This document shows, piece after piece, positions 34,946 through 47,112 of a stretch of 64,000 nucleotides of DNA. The stretch is from Kondoa malvinella. Taxonomy: Eukaryota; Basidiomycota; Agaricostilbomycetes; Agaricostilbales; Kondoaceae. Under the pieces are notes generated by a model that saw only the letters and a program-made list of their open reading frames with translations, searched no databases and was not told the DNA's origin. The stretch spans positions 310,001 through 374,000 of the forward strand of contig BCIM01000008.1 in NCBI GenBank assembly GCA_039545315.1, in the 5' to 3' direction. The first letter of the stretch is position 1, and every line of letters starts with the position of its first letter. Both the position numbers and the translations under genes were made by a program.

Positions 34946-37729
34946 CTACCACTCGAACGCCTCCGTATGTAAGAATACTTCACTTGGTCCGATCTGCCCT
35001 AGCACGATACCCTTTTGTAACTCCGCGACTGTATTCCTCACATCAAACAACAGCGATTCCGGTCCGCATGCTGTTTCCTCATGAGCTTGATCATACAGAG
35101 CAATGAAAGAGACTCACCAGCAACACCTAGGGTTTGCGCAGGAATAACAGCCGCATTCTTTACCGCAGCTGGTACATCCGCTCGTCCAAAAATGACCTGT
35201 TTGTTCGGATGGTACAGACTGCTCTTCTCTGATCCGCTCTTTTCTAAAGGTGTAGCTTCTAAAGGAGTGATGGCGTATTTCGGTCCAGAGACGTAAAGTG
35301 TTATTTGGAGTGAACCTTTTGGTGCGTTGGCTAATGCTCGATCGAGGATCGCGTCCATCCATTCTAGTGCTTCTACAATGATGCCTTAGATTGAGAAACG
35401 GGGGGAAAGGCAAAGAGACGAACCTTCTTCCCGAACAGACCAGATGAGATGTATGCTCTTGCAGGGCACTTCGGGATTATGCTTCATCCGACAAGTCAGA
35501 TCCCTCAGCAATCTAGGGTCAGCACAAACAGTTGAGCGTTGTACGACTGCTGTAATGTAACGCAGACGTACGGGATCAAGAAGGAGATTCCGCTACCACC
35601 AGCCACAAGCAGCACATGGTCGTACATGCCCAGATTGATTGGTGTACCATAAGGGCCATCAATGAGCACTGGAGTAGAGCGATGAGGGTTCTTCCCTCCG
35701 CAGTAATCCATCAATCGTTTGGTCACACCGGCTTGTCGGCGGATATAGACGACCATCTCTTGATGACCCGTTCTATGTGGCTTGGAAATGCTTGCTATAG
35801 TGAATGGATGTCTATAGACTCGTTCAAGGATTGCTTTGAGGGGGAAATGAAGGGAAACAAACGATTGGAAAGGCTGGCATTTGATGAAATTGAGAAAGTA
35901 GTGCTGTCCTGGAGCCCAGCTTTCTTTTGGGTTGACGTAGATGGTGAGTTTGAGCATGTTGGCAGGGCAAATCTCGTAGGTAGCTGTGCTATTCGTCAGG
36001 CAAGGTTCTGGTCTGACGGCAAGAGCATACCTTGAGGTATCCCGGAACTGTTGCACAAGAGCATCCAAGCAAAGCGACACGCAGTAGAGGTAGCGAAAAT
36101 AGCAGTCGTTGCCCATAGCTAAAGTATGATGAGCGAACTAACCTACGACCAAACGGAAGCCAGACGTACATAGTCCCAGCTGCCAAGCAGCTTGTTGCTA
36201 TAAGAATATAGAGTCAGCTACAATTGGTCGCGATGGACTATAAACTGCTTACCAGTGGACAAAGAAAAACGCTGTGAAGAGCAAAGCGGAAACGACATGG
36301 AGCCATTTGAAGAGTTCATAGTAGCGCTTGCGGAAGACTGGTAGACTGGCCCAACATAGCCAAGCAAGGAGAACCAATAGCGCCGTACCTGTCGAGATAG
36401 CGATGAGATAAGAGTGGCCGAGGCTCCAAAGAGACTTGCCGCTCCAGTAGTAGACCTTGTGGGCAACGTGCCATGACCATTCTAGCTGAGTGAGATTGTC
36501 CACATTTTCGAAGGTCTCCGAGCTAGGCTTGATCTCCCTCATCCCTTGAATGACAAAAGGGAAAGTATGGACAAGCGAAAGGAACAGGAAAAGGTGCGAC
36601 ATCCATTGATGATAAACTGGTAGATTTTCAGCTTAGATTACACTCAGCTCGAATAGACACACCTTGTAGTTTCTCATGACTGACGCCTGTGATGAAGCTT
36701 ATAATGTTCCATTTTGCAGCAAAGGCAATGATGAAAGGAAAGCAGCCCAATGCCATCATTCCGGAGCGCATAGCCAAAGGTGACGATCCAACGTTCCACG
36801 CAGAGCGATAATACGGTCTCACACCCCAGGTCCATGCTGCGAATCGGCTTGGACGTCAGTGCTATCTTCCACATGAAGCTAGACAACCCACTGAAGGTGA
36901 AAAGAAAGAATGCAAACATCAAAAGACTGACGCCTAGCACAGGCAAGCGCCGAAGCTGCTTCGAAGAGAGATAGCGTCCAACAGCAGTAGACCTTCTATA
37001 AGCCTGCGATTTGCTGATGATCGAAGACAGCCTTGAATTCTCCCGTAGATGCTGGACCAGCCGAGCGAGTACGGTAAGACCGAAGGCTATCGCCATAAAG
37101 TAGACTACGCCATGTGCGTATTTCTGCCTCAGACTTGAGCATGAACGATTCTCTCAAGACACAAAAGACTCACAGGTGTCTCCTCGTAAGGATCCACAGA
37201 CTGCTCGGCTATCTGGCTTGCAGACAGCGCAACGTCTCCATGTCTTCGCAGCAGGCCGGTCTGCATGATCGACTTGCGCGAAACCTTGAACGACTGGCTT
37301 CGGCGATCCAATTGCGCCGTCTGAATAGATCAAAGCTCTTGTGAAGAGGAGATGCTCCTTTCGTGGCTTGGGCAGGGCTTTGCGCAAGTTTCCGGTCTCT
37401 CTCTACGAAATGAGGCATTTCGGCTTTGTCCATGCGAGCGCTTCTACTCTGTAGGAAGCCTCCCAGCCTTTCAAGACCAATGTAGTAGCCCAATTCATCG
37501 TGCTACATGAGGTACAATTGGTGACTGGTATTTCAGACTTGCTACTTCTTTGTTGTGAGGCTCGAAACCGCTGCAAGCCTTTCAATAGCTCGACATTCTG
37601 CAGGGCGCTGGGCCAGCAGTATATAGACTGCTCCTTCTCAATGGGCGCCTCATCGAGTGTACCCGTCGGTTCAGCGTTCTTCATTCTATCTTGACCTGTC
37701 GTATTCATGGAATTCCCTTCATGCCTCAT
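34946..37729 (-). CDS. Ferric/cupric reductase-type (FRE/NOX family) transmembrane oxidoreductase
   Basis: Plasma-membrane flavocytochrome family that moves electrons from NAD(P)H through FAD and two b-type haems to extracellular Fe3+ or Cu2+. ATG 37729 (MRHEGNSMNTTGQDRMKN) precedes a long soluble N-terminus, then TM spans (VVYFMAIAFGLTVLARLVQ, LPVLGVSLLMFAFFLFTFSG, GMMALGCFPFIIAFAAKWN). The haem-binding core is WMSHLFLFLSLVHTFPFVIQ and YYELFKWLHVVSALLFTAFF, with the His residues expected of ferric reductases. Another span is GTALLVLLAWLCWASLP. The FAD site is HPFTIAS (about 35800-35830), with the NAD-binding region DGPYGTPINLGMYDHVLLVA and GGSGISF. The C-terminus CGPESLLFDVRNTVAEL ends TEAFEW, stop at 34946-34948. 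Many introns. Metal specificity cannot be told from sequence. Confidence 0.88.
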
Positions 37730-38005
37730 CTCAAGCACTCTTTAGTACAGGCTAGGTCGGCCTTCAATCAGGTCGCGACGCCTTTTCTTCCCCTTTGATG
37801 CTTTTCGAAGCCAACCTCGGACGCCGCCTTCTCGCCATATCTCGCTCGACTGCCGTCTTTCTCTTCCTTTCTTTCCGCTACCGTCAGATCTCCTTACTCT
37901 TCTTAACTTCTCCTCTCGAAGTTTTCAGAACTACTAGCAGTAAGTCTGCCTTTCTCAAAGGGGTCTAAGTCAGTCCTTTGATCATGCTTCCTGACAGATA
38001 TCATT

Positions 38006-39496
38006 ATGAGCACCAATCCTGGGACCAATGTGTGTCTGTCAAACTCCCTTGACAATAAAGCTGATTGGACCGCTTCCTTGCAACTTCCAGCCTGACCGCG
38101 CAGCCGGCGCTGGAAGCGAGCACAGCCCCCCTTCGCGGCAGGTAAACTCAATGGAGTACAATGTGCTGCCTTCCATGCAGCCCCCTTCCGGTCCATTCAC
38201 TTCGCGAGTGCGTGTTTTTGAGGCAAAGCAAGCGGCATCAAGCTGAAAACGCTGTAGGGGAACATTACTTTGCCTCCCGCTTCAAGCATTACAAATCTTC
38301 TTCAGCAGGATGCATGTCAATGTTTGCTGTTTCAATGCGAGCTAACATGTCGTACAGCTTGATCCGGCCCGAGGCAATAACCATGGTGAGCACTGCCTCA
38401 GCTGCCACTGACAACTCTCTCATTGCACGTCATGCTGCCTTCCTAGCTGGTCAAGCTCAGTATACGCAAGCTCACCACCGAAATCAGGAGATTCCCTATC
38501 GGTATGGTCATATCGACTTGAATTGCTATTCGCTCACATTCTGCATTCTGACAGTCCGGTGGCAACCCCTTTTCTCAATAGCACCAGCGAAAGTTCCGCA
38601 GTACTCCGCAATCGCATGGACGGTTTCACTCACCTGCCTTATTCCCAAGGACCTGGCCATTCACCGATCGTGTCATCCAACCAGGTTGAGCTACATCGGC
38701 CGCAGCAGTCGTTCCTTCCCGGCTCGTGGACTGGCCCAGTCAGAACAGGTGGCTCAGCTTCACTCAACAGAGTGAGGGCCGCAAGGGTCACTAAGCCGGC
38801 AGCCACATCGCAACCATCATTTCGAGCTTCCCATGCACCTAGCACTATCTTAGCGATGGTAAGAAGTTCGTCTATGATGAACATTAGCTGAAGCTACCGT
38901 AGGCTTCAAACAGCAACCTAAGATGGTGTTGCTGGAACTACTGGGAGGACAAAGAGCGTCAAAGGAAGATCAACGAACCAATCGAACAGTGGAATACTGC
39001 ACGTACAGCATTTGTGAGACAACAGAATGCAGCAGCCGTCACAAAGTATGAAGCGGAACTTCTCCACGTTCAGCAACAGAATCCCCGGATCGCTAAGGAG
39101 AATGCCGACACTAAGCCAGGACGGGACAGGGAGAATACACAGCGTAGGCTCCAATACGAAGATCAGAAGCAAAGAGGAGTCAAAGGCCTTGGAAATCTAA
39201 AGCTACTTCACGCAAAGCCTGCTTTGCCCCTTCCGAAGAAAGCTTCCAGGCTTCCTCTCAATTTACAACCATCAGAAGGTCGTCGCATTCAGGTCTTCTT
39301 CAAAGGTGGTATTCTTGAACACCTACACCGTCCGGCTTGGGCTGGTCTCCCACTGCAGCATCAATCAGTCGGGTTGGGCTTCTTTGTCACCAATGCCGAT
39401 GTTGAACGTAGACACATTGGGACAAGATATGCTTACGCAAGATATGCTTACGAGGACGGCAGATTCGTTGAGAAGGAAAATGACTTCAGATACTAG
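38006..39496 (+). CDS. Unrecognised protein, Ser/Pro-rich N-terminus and charged C-terminus
   Basis: I do not recognise it. ATG 38006 (MSTNPGTN) is followed by a donor GTGTGT and a possible second exon from about 38093. A Thr/Ser/Ala-rich exon includes TMVSTASAATDNSLIARHAA (about 38380-38500), then RMDGFTHLPYSQGPGHSPIV (about 38615-38675). The best-conserved-looking part is the last exon (about 38905-39496), with NYWEDKERQRKINEPIEQW, TAFVRQQNAAAVTKYEAELL and LPKKASRLPLNLQPSEGRR, ending GRFVEKENDFRY, TAG at 39494-39496. WEDKERQRK followed by a helical stretch could be a DNA- or protein-binding segment, but this is not proven. A 15-nt perfect tandem duplication (39423-39452) repeats RYAYA in frame. 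It converges on CTF4, 114 bp away. The start and the first introns are uncertain. Confidence 0.5.
39423..39452 (+). repeat. 15-nt perfect tandem duplication inside the coding region
   Basis: CAAGATATGCTTACG occurs twice back to back, adding five residues in frame (RYAYA RYAYE). This looks like a recent replication-slippage event in the last exon of the unknown gene. Confidence 0.85.
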
Positions 39497-39610
39497 TGTC
39501 GTGCAATTCGCATGTGTAAATAGTCATGCCAATTAGATTCTTTATGTCCAGTGTCTTAGCTATCAAGCCACGTAACAGATACAATGCAATGCTGTACAGT
39601 GCGAACTAGA

Positions 39611-42600
39611 TCAAGCCTCATTTACCACCTCCATAGCCGTCGGAACAGCAGACGGTATGTCCTCCTGAGTTGGCTCCTGTGTTGCCTCTTCTGGCGTCAT
39701 CACTCGCTGTCTTTTGCTTGTCTGCTCGCTTCCCTCTTCTTCCGGTATTGCTGCATCTGTTTGCTGCGTTTCCGCTGGGCTGTCTGTCACTGATGTAGCC
39801 TTCTCCTTGCCCAAGAACGATGCTAGACTCTTTTGCGTGTCTTGTGTCTCTTCTACTTCGCCCTCGCCAGCTGTAGACTTGCGCTTCTTGCCTTTGCCGG
39901 ACTTTCTCGCAGTTTCTTCTGTTGGAGGCGCCATACCAAAGAGCGTAGATTGTCGCGAACCGTCTTTGTTAGCTGCTTTCTTTCCTTTGCCTGCTAAGCA
40001 AAGTCAGCAGAGTCCCGTACTTGCGAAGCTTGTACTGACCTTTCTCTTTTGAGGTAGAAGCTGTTCCTTCAACCCGATCAAAGAAGCTTCCCGAACGCTT
40101 GAGATCTGTGCCCTTGACTCCTGCAGCGCCTTTTCGCGCGAAAGGATTACTGCTGGTGGGCGGAGTAGAGACAGCCATGGCAGTCTTTGCGAAAGGATTG
40201 TGAGCTTTGGCTTTTGCGACAGGTGCTGGTGGTTCGGGCTGTCTGTACTCTTGCGTTTCTTCCAACTCTTCTTCATCCACTTGCTGCATTGACTCATCAT
40301 CGAGTGGCGGTGGCAGCTCCTGTTCCATGTCTTGTTCCGATGACCCATGGCCAGAATCATTTCGCTTGCTCAACTTCACTGCAGCGGCAACCGGACGAGC
40401 ATTTAGTGCTGCACCGTCACCAAGACTCCGCTTAGCGACATTGTCGAGAGGTCTGCTGAGCGATGCCGCCATAGTAGAGCCGTTCCGCCTGGGGTTCGAG
40501 TTGTAATCTTGGACTTGTATGCTCGAATCGACAATCGTCCGGTTGTCGACTAGATGGCCCCACTTGCTTTCTCTGCGATCACGATCAACTGAAGACTCTC
40601 CGGTTCGAGCCTCTTTGATTAGGCCTATGCGCTCCTGCAGACCTGGAAGATGGAAGAAAGCTGCAATCTTGATTGCTGCGTCGAGTGACTGAGGTTGACT
40701 CATGAGTCGGGCAGCTTCTAGCGCTTGCTCTAGCCTTTCTGCTTTGCAAGCCGTTTGCGTAAGGATCAACAGTTGCTTGTCGGTGTCCAGACTGGCTTTC
40801 GTAATGCGCGATTGAGCTGCATAGTCGTCTGGATGTGCGCCGTCCTTGATATGATTAGACACTACAGCATCTCGTAGGTAGCTACAGAGAGGATCAGAGA
40901 TGTCATATGCTCAAGGAAGAACACTTACTTCTCTTCCAGCAGACCTTGCTGACCATCGAGATTGAGTGTAGGCAATTGCAATGACAGGTCTTGGAGTAGA
41001 GGTGTAGGGAAGAAAGGGTATTTCGCTTCGCCCTATTTTCGATCAGCTAGTGACCACAACAGGAACAATAGTCGCACCTTGAGAATCACACACTGAATCT
41101 CCTTGCTACCTACAGCTACTGGCCAATACGATTCTTGCTTGCCTTCTCTTCTCGCAAGCGTATTGCTGTCAAGTGCTGCCACCCAACGCGCCTGACCTGG
41201 TCTTCGAGCTCGGGAAAGCAGTGATAGAACGCCATTTGATTTGTATAGGGCTGGGATCTGTCACAAAATGCGTCAACTCAATATTAGTAAAGCTAGTAAT
41301 CGCCTACTTCATCGCTGGTGAAGCCTATCCAGGTCAAGCTGATCTTCTTCATTAGAGGTAAATGACCCTGTTGAACGTATTCGAATGTATCGGCGTCAAT
41401 GATAGTATAGTTCAGATTTTGTCGACCTGTTCGACAATGGTTCAGCGAGCTCCCAAATGGACTGTTGGAGACTCACCATCTGATGTTGATGCAATCGCAC
41501 GATGCACGACAAAGACCCATTCCTTACCCACTGCCAGACTAACAATATCCTCGCCCAGATCAATGAAATGTGTCTGTAATCCACTTCCACCAAAGAAGCG
41601 CAAATAGCCAGCAGAAGTAGCAGCGACAATGCAGCCGGTACCAAGAGCGGGTGAGAGGTCATCGCTATCGAATGCGGAAACGCCGCCAAGGCCAATGGCT
41701 GTTACGGATTCGCCTTGTGGAAGCTCGTGTTGCCAGTCTGCTGCTTGTGCCCAAGTATTGTACGGTCGGTAGTTAATGACTGACGCTAGGTCTCCTCGAG
41801 CAGGACAGGCGTACAGCACACCTCTTTGACCTGTTATCCCTCTTTAGCATGCATCAACTGTCGAGCGAAATAACTTACCGAGACATGCCATCTCAAACTT
41901 GAAGTTGTCATCGAATTGATGACCTTGATGGGCTGAACGATCATGGAATTCCACATGAACTAGATTGTGCGAGTCACGGTCGACAATGTGAATGACACCA
42001 ATATCGTTGAAGGCTGTCACGTAGCTTAGCCTTGAGCTATTGTCATGAAATATACTCACCCAGATATCTTCTCTTATCCTTGAATGGTGTCGCGCCAGGT
42101 TGGAAAGCAGCTTGACCCGCAACCACGCTTGAAGACGTGACAGTCAATCCACCCGTCCTAGCTTTATCATTCCCAAACAACGGCGCAGGTAACTCATCCT
42201 CATCCAAAGCTTCTGGTCCACCAGCTGGCCCATCCTTGTACGCTCCGTTCATATCGTCATCTATCCAATTATCATCATCCTCATCAGCAAACATGTCTTC
42301 CTCCAAAGCCTTTTTTGTAGCCTCTTTTTGCGCTTGTACAGGTGCGCGAGAAGGGGCTGCAGCTCGGGCAACACCATACGGTGGTCCATCAGATGGATGA
42401 GGTCGACCACTGTCGTTAGGTATAACGGAATCCCATCTCGTGACACGACCGGAAGAATCTGCTATAGAGAGGGAATTCCCGCCTGGTCCTGTGCGCCATG
42501 CTAGAGCTGTGACGATAGATGGTTCGGTATCGGTGATGGAGCTCAATTTGGTGCGGTAGACTGGCTGAAGAGAGTCCATGTCCCAGACGATAACGGTATT

Positions 42601-43594
42601 GTTTAGGCCCGCTGAGGCGATGTAGTGTCCGTTTGGTGACCAGGCGAGGGCAGAGATCTCCTGTAGGTAGATGTGAGGAAAGACACTAGTCTGGTGCAAC
42701 AAGACGAACTGAGTTGTGACCATCTTGAGTGAAAGCAGACGTTCTCGACCAGCTATCACGAGAGTATAAGGCGATTTCTAGACTACAATCAGCTTGTAAT
42801 CTGCGAATTATGGCTACGACTTACGATGAGAAGAAGTAGCTACTGCGAAATGTTTGCCGTTAGGATGCCAATGCGCTTCGCAATACGGCGTCATTGCCCT
42901 AGGATTGTGTCAGCCAAGAGCCCGAGAAGCAGCAGTCTTGCAGTACTCACGCAGGATCGCTCGAAGTGAAAAGCCCATCTAGTACCTTCAAACACTCTAC
43001 TTCTGATTGTGCTGAAGCCATATCCCATATCCTGAGCGAGCCATCACACGAGCTGGTAGTAAGAAGCGAGCCATCTGGGTTCCAGCTGACGGCTCTGACG
43101 GCTTTCGTATGACCTTCAAGCAGCTGAACATTCTCGGTGGGTGATCGAACATCAATGACTTTGACCGTCAATTCATCCGTAGCGACTGCGATCTTTCGGC
43201 CTCCGACACCAAAGCGTACACATCTTGCAGCTGAACCAGGATCAGCGCGGGTCAGGAGCGCTTTGAAAGCATGCGAGTCTTCAAGCGAGAACAAGGCAGT
43301 TTGACCTTCTGTGTCGCAGGATACGAGCGAGTCAAAAGAGCAGTTGAGCGAAGTGACGTCTCCTTCAAAGTATTCAATCAACGTAGAGTCTTCAGCTGGA
43401 TTGTCGACGTTGTGTGCGCGAATGAACGAATCTGAGCCTCCAGTGTATAAAGTGCTGCAAAAACGCGTCAATTAACGCGTAACTTTCGACAAAGTAGCAA
43501 CTTACCGGCCATCTGGAGCGTATGCTAGTGCTACTAGACCGCTAATGTGTGGGTAGAGCGAAGAGAATTCTGAGTCGGAACTGTCTACCTCCAT
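39611..43594 (-). CDS. CTF4: Ctf4/WDHD1 (AND-1) replisome adaptor
   Basis: Trimeric hub coupling CMG helicase to DNA polymerase alpha-primase and cohesion factors. The ATG at 43594 opens [20 protein letters not shown], then WD40 repeats: [38 protein letters not shown] (about 43060-43130), [36 protein letters not shown]. An acidic linker follows ([18 protein letters not shown], about 42250-42310), then the SepB/trimerisation domain with [38 protein letters not shown] and [19 protein letters not shown]. Then a helical bundle ([33 protein letters not shown], to about 40590) and a disordered basic/acidic tail ([26 protein letters not shown]) ending MEVVNEA, TGA at 39611-39613. About eleven short introns. 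The first is 51 nt and holds two MCB boxes. No HMG box is visible, so it is the fungal rather than the animal form. Confidence 0.93.
43463..43480. promoter_or_regulatory. Two MCB-like boxes in CTF4 intron 1
   Basis: ACGCGT occurs at 43463-43468 and again at 43475-43480, both inside the first intron of CTF4 (43455-43505). ACGCGT is the core bound by MBF (Mbp1/Swi6-type) factors that drive G1/S genes in fungi, and CTF4 is a replication gene. The regulatory role is an inference. Confidence 0.45.
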
Positions 43595-43996
43595 TTTGCG
43601 GCTTTATTCGTGTTGCTTGAGTCTGAGGGTATAGAACAGCTGCTGATGGGGTAGTGCAGCGTCAGAAGCAAGGCAGACAGCTTCGAGGTATCGAGGTAAT
43701 AGCTCAACAGCTTTATTTATTTTCTTGTCCTCAAGCGGCCACTGACTTCGGCTAGATCTGCCTGTCCTTGTAATACTATCAGAAGCTTGCAATTTGCACT
43801 TCGTTCATGTCTGCTTGTGCGGCGAGCATCACGTTGCTCTTTGTTCCGACTTTCAATTCTGCCGCTCTCGAGGCTGACCAAATCTACTTTAGCCTGCTGG
43901 GCGCAGTCTGTGTTTGGACTGCTACGCGCGGCCGGCTTCTTCTGATCGTGTCTATTGTCTTGCTTGTCTGACGTGCTCCCAACTTGGATCATCGCC
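43595..43996. other. Divergent promoter region between CTF4 and an unknown gene
   Basis: About 400 bp between the ATGs at 43594 (minus) and 43997 (plus). Short overlapping frames occur on both strands without recognisable content. I saw ACGCGC near 43924 but no full ACGCGT here. Confidence 0.4.
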
Positions 43997-44776
43997 ATGT
44001 CAAATCTTCCGCGCGAATTCACTTCTACCAGCGACATTTGTCATGGCGCTGCCAGAGGTTGGACGTTGTTGCTCGGGACTGTCATTGTCATCGAAAGCAA
44101 GATCAACAGGAGGCTTCTCGGCACATCAAGTGACTACCCAGATGTTGCAGAAGTCTTGCGCAAGTCTTTGCCTCTTAAACAGCTACACAAAGATATGGCA
44201 GAGTTGATGGGTATGATTCTACTAGTCTACTATCGTCCGAGAACTGAACGTCTGTTCAAGATTCAATGAAGAAGGTCAAGTCAGTGGATCTGGCCATCAA
44301 TCTCGCAGCCAAACCAGTACCAATGCCCAGTCCATACATCAAGGCAGTAAGGAAGAATATTCACTTTGAGAGGATCTTCAACTTCATTTCCGTTCTTTGC
44401 CGTACGTCCAATTCCGCACACCGTCACAGTCTGTTGAAAGTAACTCAATCAGAAACCTCCCTCTCCATACGAAGCAATAGACGTCGATGCTTGGGTGCAA
44501 TTGTGCTATGTCATATTTCTCGCTCCGACGCGCATGCTACACTTCGACCATCTCGTGCTAGATGCCGCCGGAGCTGTGCAAAAAATACCGGAGCCGTGCA
44601 AGAAATATTGGAATAGCTGTTTCATAGCAGAGATGGGCTTTGTCAAGCAGAGGCTAAGCATAACTTACCGTTGCGTTTCTGGAATAGACTCGACTCAACC
44701 GCACTTTCGGGACAAAACCTTGGTTCAGGACTGCGCCATTTCCTTGAGCATTCCATATCGCCTCAGCATGACTTGA
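43997..44776 (+). CDS. Unrecognised small protein
   Basis: I do not recognise it. ATG 43997 opens MSNLPREFTSTSDICHGAAR, then a hydrophobic stretch GWTLLLGTVIVIE and KSLPLKQLHKDMAELM. A donor GTATGA spliced to ATTCAATG rebuilds ELMDSMKKVKSVDLAINLAA (44266 onward), followed by PYIKAVRKNIHFERIFNFI. A second intron (GTACGT..CAATAG) leads to VDAWVQLCYVIFLAPTRM, with LHFDHLVLDAAGAVQKIPEP after it. The frame remains open to TGA at 44774-44776, although the last 60 residues look like untranslated sequence and an earlier end is possible. Two imperfect copies of CCGGAGCYGTGCAA lie at about 44567-44601. One hydrophobic helix may anchor it to a membrane. It is divergent from CTF4. Confidence 0.4.
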
Positions 44777-45208
44777 CAGAGTGACACCGCAGCGAGAAAA
44801 GCTTGGAGATCCATGCGAAGCTGTCTTCAGATCGTCGCTCCAAGGTCAACAGTGAGCTCTGGTGGCCTTGTAAGCGGAAAAAGACAGAGCAGGGCCAGGA
44901 CAGTTGTCCTGGCAGGAAGGGAGCTACAATAGTCTGCAAGGAGCCAAACACGCAGCTTGCACAGAGACCAGATGTGTTGCGTAGGAGCCTGTCTGTGAGA
45001 TGATAGCCATATGGCAGAAAATAGACAAGAGGCGCAGAAGAGGATCGATAGCACACCAAGACTAGAGCAGATCCGCCCGAAACGAAGTCACTCTTTGCTG
45101 TACAGTGAAGAGGACAGCAGTGTTATAAGCATAGGGACTAGAATGTACATCAACGAATGCTTCAACGAATGCTTGTCCGAGTTTAACCTGCGATTTCACA
45201 AAAATTTC
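44777..45208. other. Spacer upstream of mL44
   Basis: About 430 bp between the unknown gene and my preferred mL44 start. The mL44 frame itself is open back to an ATG at 45011 (MAENRQEAQKRIDST), so part of it may be coding or 5' leader. I saw no other feature. Confidence 0.35.
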
Positions 45209-46814
45209 ATGTCTGTTGCTCTCGCCCGTCAGATGACTCCCCTATGCCGAGGCTACTTTGAAGAGCTACTACACACTATAACAAGGGCCAAACATGGGCA
45301 TCAACGAAAACCGACTCTTGGACGGCGGAATTTCTCAAGTCGACCAGATTTGATCGAAGAAGCGCAGTCGAGCGTACCTCTCTTGCATGAATCAACTCGA
45401 ATCAAACCACGAACAGGATTCAGATACCCGCAACATTTATTAGCGAGCCTTTATGCGCTTGGGTCAAAACCTCCCTTGTCGTCCTATTCAGCTCTAGCGC
45501 ATCGAATGAACCTCCCTGCAAGCCTCAAAGATGATCTAGGTCTAATAGAACAATGTTGTACTTGCCCTTCATTTTGGGAAGCAGTGCATGAAAACGATGA
45601 AGAGCTTCGACATGTCTTGCCAAAAGATCGCAAGCTGACCTATTTTCAAGATGCTAGGAAGACGCATAACCAGACTCTGTCTTCTGTTGGTAATGAGATA
45701 ATGGGCATGCTCGCGAGTGAATGGATATCGCATCGATGGCCGCATTTACCTCTCAAGTGTGTTTGGCATCTATCATTAGCTAGATATCTGGCTTGACGTA
45801 GCTGCCTACCCCACAGCGTAACCAAGGCAGCAGTAACAATGTATGTCGGTCCGAATACTTGTTCAGATGTAGCAAGACGATGGGGCATTCAACCGGGGAT
45901 AGCGACCATGCAGAATTTCTCGGAATCAGAAGATCCAGCTAAATGGGAGACAAAAGCACCAGTAGGGAATCAGGGGAAATCAAGTAGAGGTGTTGGTGAA
46001 GGACGAAGAGCGGGTGTAGGTGTACTGAGATGGGCGAGAAAGGTAGGCTCACAGCAAGGTTAAAGCGGGATTTGTGCTGATCCGGTTCCCGATGACTTGC
46101 AGGAGAACGTCCAAGTAGACGCAAGGACCGAATCTAGAAGTGAAGGCAGGAATTTTGAAGATGCCATGGCATGTACAGCTCGAGCATTCGTTGGTGCACT
46201 GTATCAACAAGCTGTTCGTACTATTCCAACATAAGTCTACCAAAACCTAATGAGTGCAACCAGGGCTTCGAAGCAACCCGCCAATTCGTCCGATCTCATT
46301 TCTTTTCCCGTCAAGCAGACATAGCTTCTATCCTTAAATTCGAAGACCCCAAAGCCATTCTCAGCGCAACAACCCGTAAATACCAACTAGGTCATCCAGA
46401 AGCTCGGTCCGTCATCCTTTTTCCCCCCTCTGATGACTTGAGCTGACTATCTTGAATAGACTACTGAAGGAATCAGGCCGAGCATCTATGTCACCTCTCT
46501 TCGTAGTAGGTATCTTTACTTCGCACGACTCAGCAACACCAAACTACAAACTGGGAGAAGGACTAGGCTCTTCGATCAAAATGGCCGAATTTCGAGCTTC
46601 GGAAGATGCGTTGCGCAGAATCTACCTAGCAAAAGGTAAAGCGGAGGGATTACCAAGTGATACGCTTGCTGGGCTAGAGTGGGATAGTGAGGCTGCGATC
46701 GTAGGAGATGATGAAGTTGTTTTGAAGAGCAGTGGGAAATCTGGGAAATTGGCAGAGAGTTGGCAGAAAGAGGCTTGGAGTGAAAGGGAAAGGCTCAGTG
46801 GGTTGTTGGCTTGA
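45209..46814 (+). CDS. MRPL3: mL44, mitochondrial large-ribosomal-subunit protein (RNase III-like fold)
   Basis: Structural protein of the mitochondrial large ribosomal subunit built on an RNase III fold that has lost catalysis, plus a double-stranded-RNA-binding domain. Preferred start ATG 45209 (MSVALARQMTPLCRGYFEEL) leads to GRRNFSSRPDL, a likely presequence cleavage zone; the frame is open back to ATG 45011. The RNase III-like part is GSKPPLSSYSALAHRMNLP, CPSFWEAVHENDEEL, SSVGNEIMGMLASEW, then, after an intron at about 45756, TMYVGPNTCSDVARRWGIQP. After two more introns come HSLVHCINKLF and QFVRSHFFSRQADIASILKF, with EDPKAIL. The dsRBD is RLLKESGRASMSPLFVVGIF with GEGLGSSIKMAEFRASEDAL. 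The C-terminal tail ends ERLSGLLA, TGA at 46812-46814. Confidence 0.88.
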
Positions 46815-47112
46815 ACTTTGGAGCGGCCACCAGAGGAAGCGAGAGGTTTCAAGACAGGCGACAAAAATTGTTTCAATTGCATTCACAGCACGATTCGCCA
46901 GAACATCTCGGGCGTGCCATACGTCTTTCGCTGCTCGTGCTGCTGCTACACGCAGGCTCTCTCCAATCCCTCGAACGGTTGATAAACAAAGCTGCGCGCG
47001 TCTTGTTTTGACCGACTTCTCTTGACATCCGACATTGACAGCCCAATTCAAAAGCAGTAGGTAGTTCTACACGCAGGCACGCACCCAGTCTAAGCGCATC
47101 ACAGGCCAGGCA

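Noticed and set aside
44567..44601. Two imperfect CCGGAGCYGTGCAA copies
   Set aside because: Only two short, diverged copies near the end of an uncertain coding region; no clear meaning.
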